A stretch of DNA of 64,000 nucleotides from Bradyrhizobium liaoningense (GTDB lineage Bacteria > Pseudomonadota > Alphaproteobacteria > Rhizobiales > Xanthobacteraceae), in assembly GCF_018130785.1 (NCBI RefSeq), contig NZ_JAFCJT010000006.1, positions 1 through 64,000 on the forward strand. Reading direction: 5' to 3'. Shown piece by piece: positions 58,708 to 64,000 of the stretch; within the stretch, counting starts at the first letter, position 1; every line of letters begins with the position of its first letter. A model generated the notes under the pieces. The model saw only the letters and a program-made list of their open reading frames with translations, did not search any database and had not been told where the DNA came from. Position numbers and translations under genes: made by a program.

Positions 58708-59577
58708 TTGACGACATCCGTGCCAGATCCATCGCAAAAGCATCAGCGCCGCGAGCACGGCCTGATGCTGGCGCTGGCATCGCCGGCGCTGCTTGTGATC
58801 CTGCTGTTGATCGTGCTGCCGGTCGGCTGGCTCGCCTGGCAGTCGATCTATCATGACGGTTTCACGCTGGAGAACTATCGCCGCGTCTTCACCGAGGACA
58901 TCTACTGGCGCAGCTTTGCGCTGACCTTCGAGATCAGCCTCGCGGTGACAGTCATCGCGCTGATGCTCGGCTATCCCGTGGCCTACCTCGCCAATTCGGT
59001 GTCGAAAGGGTGGAGCATCCTGATCCTGTCGCTGGTCGTGCTGCCGTTCTGGACGTCCGTGCTGGTCCGCGCCTACGCCTGGCTGGCGCTGCTCCAGCGC
59101 ACCGGCGTGATCAATCAGTTCCTGCGTTATCTCGACGTGATCTCCGAGCCGCTCGCACTCGTGCACAACACGTTCGGCACTGTGGTCGCGACCGTGCACA
59201 TCCTGCTGCCGTTCATGGTGCTGCCGCTCTATGCCACCATGCAGAAGATCCCCGGTGACTTGATGCAGGCCGGTGCCAGCCTGGGGGCGAGCCCGTCGCT
59301 GACGTTCTTCCGTGTCTTCCTGCCGCTGTCGCTGCCGGGCGTGCTCGCAGGCTGCACTATGGTGTTCGTGCTCTGCCTCGGCTTCTACATCACGCCGGAG
59401 CTGCTCGGGGGCGGCCGGACGGTGATGGTGTCGATGCTGGTGAGCCGCAATGTCGAGCTCTACAACCAGTTCGGCGCCGCGAGCGCCGTCGCCGTGGTGC
59501 TGCTCTTGAGCGTGCTCCTGATCTTCTTCGCCGTCAGCCGCTTCATCTCGCTCGATCGCGTGTTGGGGCAGAAATGA
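58708..59577 (+). CDS. ABC transporter permease (PotB-like)
   Basis: The 289-residue permease has six membrane segments and the EAA loop LMQAGASLGASPSLTFFRVF-LPLSLPG, which docks on the ATPase. The first segment is LMLALASPALLVILLLIVLP. The start is TTG 58708, with GAGCGAGG upstream. Its stop overlaps the next permease start (ATGATG) by 4 bp. Confidence 0.93.
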   Translation: MTTSVPDPSQKHQRREHGLMLALASPALLVILLLIVLPVGWLAWQSIYHDGFTLENYRRVFTEDIYWRSFALTFEISLAVTVIALMLGYPVAYLANSVSKGWSILILSLVVLPFWTSVLVRAYAWLALLQRTGVINQFLRYLDVISEPLALVHNTFGTVVATVHILLPFMVLPLYATMQKIPGDLMQAGASLGASPSLTFFRVFLPLSLPGVLAGCTMVFVLCLGFYITPELLGGGRTVMVSMLVSRNVELYNQFGAASAVAVVLLLSVLLIFFAVSRFISLDRVLGQK

Positions 59578-60359
59578 TGCGCGCCTCGCCCGCACGGATG
59601 ATCCTCTACGTGATCAGCGCGCTGGTGCTGGTCTATCTGATCCTTCCCGTCCTGATCATCGCGCCGATCTCGTTCTCCAGCGCGCGCTTCCTGACGTTCC
59701 CGCCGCCGTCCTTCTCGCTGCGCTGGTATCAGCAATATTTCGCCAATCCGGCCTGGATGCAGGCGACGCGAGTGACGCTGACGGTCGCGCTCTTCACCGT
59801 CCTGATCGCAACGCCGTGTGGGGTTGCGGCGGCCTACGCTATCAGCCAGTCGAAGCTGCGCATCATGCGCGTCATCCATATGGCGCTGCTGCTGCCGCTG
59901 GTGGTGCCGATCATCATCACCGCGGTCGGCATCTTCTTCGTCTATGCAAAGGTCGGCCTGGTCGCGACCATGCCCGGCCTCGTGCTGGCGAATGTGATGC
60001 TGGGCCTGCCCTATGTCGTCATCTCGGTGCTGGCGGGCTTGCAGAGCTTCGACCCGGCGCAGGAGATGGTGGCGCGCAGCCTCGGCATGAACCGCCTGCG
60101 CAGCTTCTTCGCCGTGACGCTGCCGCAGATCAAGTCGAGCGTGGTCGCGGGCGGCATCTTCGCCTTCATCTCGGCGATGGACGAGACCATCGTCGCGCTA
60201 TTCATCTCCGGCGGCCAGTATCAGCCGCTGACCAAGCGCATGTTCACCGCGCTGCGCGATGAGATCGACCCGACGATTGCCGCGATCTCGACGCTGATGA
60301 CGGCGGCGTCGTTCATGCTGGTGCTGCTGGCGAGCACGCGGGGGAAGAAGGGCGGGTGA
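59574..60359 (+). CDS. ABC transporter permease (PotC-like)
   Basis: The 261-residue permease begins MMRASPARMILYVISALVLV and has the EAA loop QEMVARSLGMNRLRSFFAVT-LPQIKSS. Six membrane segments are visible. It completes the polyamine/opine-type importer and is followed by palindromic repeat copy 3. Confidence 0.93.
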   Translation: MMRASPARMILYVISALVLVYLILPVLIIAPISFSSARFLTFPPPSFSLRWYQQYFANPAWMQATRVTLTVALFTVLIATPCGVAAAYAISQSKLRIMRVIHMALLLPLVVPIIITAVGIFFVYAKVGLVATMPGLVLANVMLGLPYVVISVLAGLQSFDPAQEMVARSLGMNRLRSFFAVTLPQIKSSVVAGGIFAFISAMDETIVALFISGGQYQPLTKRMFTALRDEIDPTIAAISTLMTAASFMLVLLASTRGKKGG

Positions 60360-60397
60360 GGGGGCTCGAGAGGGAGTGTGCTGTCGCCCCTTTTCTC

Positions 60398-60477
60398 CGT
60401 CATTGCGAGCGCAGCGAAGCAATCCAGACTGTCGCCGCGGAAAGATTCTGGATTGCTTCGCTGCGCTCGCAATGACG
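60398..60477. repeat. Palindromic repeat, copy 3 of 3 (CGTCATTGCGAGCG family)
   Basis: The arms 60398-60428 and 60447-60477 are perfectly complementary over 31 bp and, apart from one compensated base pair, identical to copy 2. The loop again has CCGCGGAAA. It lies between the convergent permease and TetR-type genes. Confidence 0.88.
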
Positions 60478-60522
60478 ATGTTGAGGCAGCTGCGCGAATG
60501 TCTTCCAGTGCTGGCGAAGGCC

Positions 60523-61170
60523 TCACTTCGCCGCCAGCCACGCCAAAATCATCTCCACGATCTGCGTCCTGCTCTTCGCCAGCACCCTGGGCTCGCTGAG
60601 GTCGCGGTCGAACAGGGCGCCGAAGGTGTGGCGGTTGGCGACGCGGAAGAAGCAGTAGGAGGAGATGGCGAGGTGCAGGTCGATGGCGTCGACGTCGTCG
60701 CGGAAGACGCCTTCGCCGCGGCCGCGTTCGAGGATGCCGTCGAGCGTCGCGATCACGCTGGCGTTGAGCTGGCGCAGTTGCAAATTCTGCTTCAGGTGCT
60801 TGCCGTGGTGGATGTTCTCGATGCTGACGAGGCGGATGAAGTTCGGATTGCGCTCGTCATGGTCGAAGGTTGCCTCGATCAGCCGGCGCAATCCCTCGCG
60901 GGCGTCGCAGCTTCCGATGTCGAGCTGGTCCTCCAGCGCGCGGATAGTGCGATAGGCCTCCTCCAGCACCGCGAGATAGAGCTGCTCCTTGCCGCCGAAA
61001 TAGTAATAGATCATCCGCTTCGACGTGCGCGTGCGCGCCGCGATCGCATCGACGCGGGCGCCGGAATAGCCCTCCGAGGCGAATTCGGCCATCGCCACTT
61101 CGAGGATGTCGCGCTTGGTGCGCTCGGGGTCGTTGGTGCGCTTCGATGGAGGCGGCATGCGCTCGAGCAT
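60523..61170 (-). CDS. TetR-family regulator
   Basis: The 215-residue regulator has the TetR helix-turn-helix at about residues 15-60 (RTKRDILEVAMAEFASEGYS, ARTRTSKRMIYYYFGGKEQL) and a C-terminal helical ligand domain with IRLVSIENIHHGKHLKQNL. ATG 61170 (MLERMPPPSK) has GGGAG upstream; the frame extends to 61362 but that part crosses the operator and promoter region. It is divergent from an MHS transporter and probably represses it. Confidence 0.9.
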   Translation of the reverse strand: MLERMPPPSKRTNDPERTKRDILEVAMAEFASEGYSGARVDAIAARTRTSKRMIYYYFGGKEQLYLAVLEEAYRTIRALEDQLDIGSCDAREGLRRLIEATFDHDERNPNFIRLVSIENIHHGKHLKQNLQLRQLNASVIATLDGILERGRGEGVFRDDVDAIDLHLAISSYCFFRVANRHTFGALFDRDLSEPRVLAKSRTQIVEMILAWLAAK

Positions 61171-61259
61171 CACTGTTTCTCCCGCCAGTTTCCACGGATC
61201 ACCTTGAAGGTGAAGGCAAATTTCACCCGTCCCGGCACTGATCCAATGCGTATTGCATA

Positions 61260-61277
61260 AACGTACTAGTTCGTACA
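61260..61277. promoter_or_regulatory. Candidate TetR operator
   Basis: ACGTACTAGTTCGTACAT is an imperfect palindrome: 14 of its 18 positions match their own reverse complement, with GTAC in both arms. It lies in the gap between the divergent TetR gene (61170) and the transporter (61378), close to AT-rich promoter-like sequence. Confidence 0.55.
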
Positions 61278-61377
61278 TTATTGCTCCAGACCAAAGTTGC
61301 GGCAACCAGAACCAGAAAACGCGCGCGAGGCGATCTGCCTGACGCGACCGCACCGGCCACATGGGGAGGAGCCTTCA

Positions 61378-62718
61378 ATGACGTTGACGTCAACCGCACC
61401 GCTGCGCGCATCATCCAGCGCGGAAGCCACGCCGAACAAGCTGCCGAAGCGCGCCGCGCTGGTCAGCTTCGTCGGCAGCATGCTCGAATACTACGACTTC
61501 TTCATCTACGGCACCGCGGCGGCGCTGATCTTTCCAAAAGTGTTCTTCGCCAATGTCGATCCCTCGACGGCGACGCTGCTCGCGTTGCTCTCCTTCGGCA
61601 TCGGCTATATCGCGCGCCCGGTCGGCGCGGTCATTCTCGGCCATTTCGGCGACCGCATCGGCCGCAAGACGGTGCTCTTGTTCACGCTGGTGCTGATGGG
61701 CGGCTCGACGCTGGCGATCGGCCTGTTGCCGGATGCCAAGGCGATCGGCAACGCCGCGCCTGTCATCCTGACGCTGCTCCGCCTGTTGCAGGGCCTGTCG
61801 GCCGCCGGCGAGCAGAGCGGAGCCAACTCGCTGACGCTCGAGCATTCCGCCAATTCCAACCGCGCCTTCTTCACGAGCTGGACCCTGAGCGGCACCCAGG
61901 CCGGCGCGATCCTTGCGACACTGGTGTTCATCCCGGTGTCGAGCCTGCCGGAAGACCAGTTGTTGAGCTGGGGCTGGCGCATTCCGTTCCTGCTCTCCGC
62001 GCTCGTGCTGGTCGTCGCCTATCTGGTGCGGAGGACCATGCCGGAAACGCCCGTCTTCGAGGACATCAAGGACAAGGCGCAGGTGGCGCGCTTCCCCGTC
62101 GTCGCCCTGTTGCGCGACTACTGGCCCGACGTGCTGCGCGTGATCGTCTGCGCGCTGATCGCCACCGTGAGCACCGTGACCGCCGTGTTCGCGCTCGGCT
62201 ATGCCACAAGCAAGTTCGGCGTCGCACGCCCGACCATGCTTTGGGCCGGCGTGCTCGGCAACGTCACCGCGCTGATCACCCAGCCGCTGTGGGCGTTGCT
62301 CGCCGACAAGATCGGCCGCAAGCCGGTGTTCATCGGCGGCGTGCTCGGCTGCGCTGTGCTGGTGTTCCCGTACTTCATGTTGGTGACGTCGGGGAATACG
62401 CTGGCGATCTTCGCCGCGGCGATGATCCTCTCGGGCATTATCTACGCCGCGCCGAACGCGATCTGGCCGTCCTTCTATGCCGAGATGTTCGAGGCGCGCG
62501 TTCGCTATTCCGGCACCGCGATCGGCACGCAGCTCGGCTTCCTCGCCGCCGGCTTCACGCCGCTGGTGAGCGCAAGCCTGGTCGGCGAAGGGCCGAACGG
62601 CTGGATTCCCGTCGCGACCTTCGTCGCCTGCTGTTGCGTGATCTCGGCGGCATCAGCGGCCACCGCGCGCGAAACCCACACCGTCGACATCGCCGATCTC
62701 GGCAAGCGGCGCGCTTGA
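61378..62718 (+). CDS. MFS transporter, metabolite:H+ symporter (MHS) type
   Basis: The 446-residue transporter shows MHS signatures: VGSMLEYYDFFIYGTAAALI, GHFGDRIGRKTVLLFTLVLM, RLLQGLSAAGEQSGANSLTL and ALLADKIGRKPVFIGGVLGC. Twelve membrane segments are visible. ATG 61378 is preceded by a strong GGGGAGGAG; the upstream frame start at 61297 is unlikely. It is divergent from the TetR gene and followed after 23 bp by the carboxylesterase gene, suggesting import of an ester or of the acid released from it. Confidence 0.92.
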   Translation: MTLTSTAPLRASSSAEATPNKLPKRAALVSFVGSMLEYYDFFIYGTAAALIFPKVFFANVDPSTATLLALLSFGIGYIARPVGAVILGHFGDRIGRKTVLLFTLVLMGGSTLAIGLLPDAKAIGNAAPVILTLLRLLQGLSAAGEQSGANSLTLEHSANSNRAFFTSWTLSGTQAGAILATLVFIPVSSLPEDQLLSWGWRIPFLLSALVLVVAYLVRRTMPETPVFEDIKDKAQVARFPVVALLRDYWPDVLRVIVCALIATVSTVTAVFALGYATSKFGVARPTMLWAGVLGNVTALITQPLWALLADKIGRKPVFIGGVLGCAVLVFPYFMLVTSGNTLAIFAAAMILSGIIYAAPNAIWPSFYAEMFEARVRYSGTAIGTQLGFLAAGFTPLVSASLVGEGPNGWIPVATFVACCCVISAASAATARETHTVDIADLGKRRA

Positions 62719-62741
62719 ACGACAGACAGGATCGCGATCGC

Positions 62742-64000
62742 ATGCTGACCAGCGCAGTTTCGACGACCAACGGGCCGATTCGCGGCGTTGAGCAGAACGG
62801 CGTCCGCTCCTTCAAGGGCGTGCCGTTCGCGACCGCGCAGCGCTTTGCCAAGGCGACCCCGCCGCTCGCGTGGACGGAGCCGCGCCGCTGTACGGACTAC
62901 GGCGCCTACGCGCCGCAGCCCGGCCATCTCGATCAGGCGGACGAGGAAGCCTGTCTCAGCCTGAACATCTGGGTGCCGGCGGCGGATCACCCGCTGCCGG
63001 TCAAGTTCTTCATCCATGGCGGCGCATTCGTCACCGGCGGTGGTGCCGACTATGACGGCTCCTTCCTCGCCGCGCACGGCCCGGCCGTCATTGTCACCAT
63101 CAACTACCGGCTCGGGCCGCTCGGCTTCCTGCAACTGCATCGCTACGGCCTCACTGAAGCCAACAATCTCGCGCTCCAGGATACGCTCGCCGCGCTCGAC
63201 TGGGTTCGTGCCAACATCGCGAATTTCGGCGGCGATCCGGACGCGATCACGCTGTCGGGGCAGTCGGCCGGCGCCTCCATGGTGATCGCGCTCGCGACCC
63301 TGCCGCAGGCCAGGGGCAAGTTCATTCGCGCCCTTGCGCTCAGCGCGCCCGGCCGCAACATCATGAGCGCCGATCATGCCGACGACGTCGCGCGCCGCGT
63401 GCTCGAAGAGCTCGGACTGACGCGGGACGCCAGCGCGATCACGACCGTGCCGCTGCCAGAGCTGTTCGCAGCGATGGAGCGTGGCAGCCGCAGGCTCGCC
63501 GACGAGACGGAGCAGGGGACGTTGTTCGGCCCGGTGCTCGACGGCATGGTGATCGCGCGCGAGCCGCGCGATGTTTTCGCCGACGGCAGCCTGTGCGACA
63601 TTCCGCTCTGGCTCGGCTCCTGCCGCGACGAGATGGTGATGTTCCTGAAGAGCACGCCGCCGGCGGCGATGATCCGCACCACCGAACGGCAGGTGCGCGC
63701 ATCCTTCGGCGATGCCGGCTGGTGTCGCCTGCTGTCCAATTACCGCGCCACCGCGCGCGTCGACGAGGATCCGTACGAGGCGCTGCTGTCGGATGCGTTC
63801 TGGCATCGCCCGATGGCTGATCTCGCACGGCTTCATGCAGCGGCAGGCGGCGCGGTATGGCTGAGCCGGTTCGATCATCGCCCGGCGCTGGAGCCGTTCC
63901 TGTCGCAGGGACCAACCCATGGCGCGGACAATGCCTGCCTGTGGGCGCATCTGCCTGGTTTCATCGATCGGCCGATCCTCAAGCGTAAGGGCGGGCCGAT
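62742..64000 (+). CDS. Type-B carboxylesterase, truncated by the window edge
   Basis: The frame from ATG 62742 stays open to the end of the window (419 codons), so the C-terminus is missing. It shows the carboxylesterase type-B signatures: SFKGVPFA near the start, oxyanion hole FFIHGGAFVTGGG, then VTINYRLGPLGFLQL, NLALQDTLAALDWVRANIAN and the nucleophile elbow SGQSAGASM. The late THGADNACLW probably carries the catalytic His. The family hydrolyses carboxylic esters. It is very likely co-transcribed with the MHS transporter. Confidence 0.9.
   Translation, partial: MLTSAVSTTNGPIRGVEQNGVRSFKGVPFATAQRFAKATPPLAWTEPRRCTDYGAYAPQPGHLDQADEEACLSLNIWVPAADHPLPVKFFIHGGAFVTGGGADYDGSFLAAHGPAVIVTINYRLGPLGFLQLHRYGLTEANNLALQDTLAALDWVRANIANFGGDPDAITLSGQSAGASMVIALATLPQARGKFIRALALSAPGRNIMSADHADDVARRVLEELGLTRDASAITTVPLPELFAAMERGSRRLADETEQGTLFGPVLDGMVIAREPRDVFADGSLCDIPLWLGSCRDEMVMFLKSTPPAAMIRTTERQVRASFGDAGWCRLLSNYRATARVDEDPYEALLSDAFWHRPMADLARLHAAAGGAVWLSRFDHRPALEPFLSQGPTHGADNACLWAHLPGFIDRPILKRKGGP

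Noticed and set aside
57028..59595. 855-codon minus-strand frame opposite the ABC transporter genes
   Set aside because: Shadow frame produced by GC-rich third positions of the plus-strand genes; no recognisable domain.
1..64000. CRISPR arrays, tRNA or rRNA genes, insertion sequences and integrase genes
   Set aside because: No regularly spaced short repeats, no tRNA-like cloverleaf sequences and no transposase or integrase motifs were recognised; the only dispersed repeats are the intergenic palindromes.

Overview
The window looks like chromosomal DNA of a Bradyrhizobium-type alphaproteobacterium. The base composition is GC-rich, GTG and TTG starts are frequent, the flagellar gene order is of the Rhizobiales type (with motC, motE, flaF, flbT and a Rem/FtcR/LafR-type regulator), and the intergenic palindromes are of a kind common in this group. 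Naming the genus is an inference from these traits; no rRNA or other taxonomic marker is present.

Region 1 (about 1.9-38.3 kb) is a nearly complete lateral-type flagellar locus. A minus-strand unit (DUF1217 gene, flgF, fliI) diverges from a long plus-strand series: motA-fliM-orf-fliN-fliG-flhB, flgBC-fliE-flgGAI, motE-flgH-fliL-fliP, two flagellin genes, fliF-fliH-like-motBC-fliK-transglycosylase, flgEKL-flaF-flbT-flgD-fliQ, and flhA-fliR-fliJ-like-flgJ(N)-flgN-like-orf. The locus ends with a convergent OmpR-type regulator (LafR/Rem/FtcR family) and a plus-strand membrane/coiled-coil gene of unknown function. FliO, FliD, FliS, FliA, FlgM and chemotaxis genes were not found.

The main regulatory observation is a repeated promoter element: two AAGC-type half-sites 11 bp apart, followed at fixed spacing by a CTA/-10-like triplet. 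It precedes nine transcription units of this locus in the right orientation, including the unknown gene at 37332, and is probably the binding site of the locus regulator. The two flagellin genes also share a conserved 5' leader that can fold over its own Shine-Dalgarno sequence, in a locus that encodes FlbT.

Two paralogous MarR-type regulators with a shared four-cysteine C-terminal signature flank the locus (396-1031 and 38279-38857).

Region 2 (39.3-45.3 kb) holds unrelated housekeeping or accessory genes: an MHS-type transporter, a Tat-exported dienelactone hydrolase, a beta-lactamase-fold serine hydrolase, an SDR-type protein, a CbbY-like HAD hydrolase and an NTF2-like protein.

Region 3 (45.3-53.3 kb) is a sugar-acid catabolic cluster: fructuronate reductase/mannitol dehydrogenase family, divergent FadR/UxuR regulator with a perfect operator, TRAP transporter (dctP, Q, M), a zinc MDR dehydrogenase and mannonate dehydratase. 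Together they fit L-gulonate (or a related aldonate) to D-fructuronate to D-mannonate to 2-keto-3-deoxygluconate.

Region 4 (53.3-60.4 kb) is a LysR regulator divergent from a polyamine/opine-type ABC transporter with a HAD type II hydrolase and an FAD amine oxidoreductase. Region 5 (60.5-64 kb) is a TetR regulator divergent from an MHS transporter and a type-B carboxylesterase cut off by the window edge.
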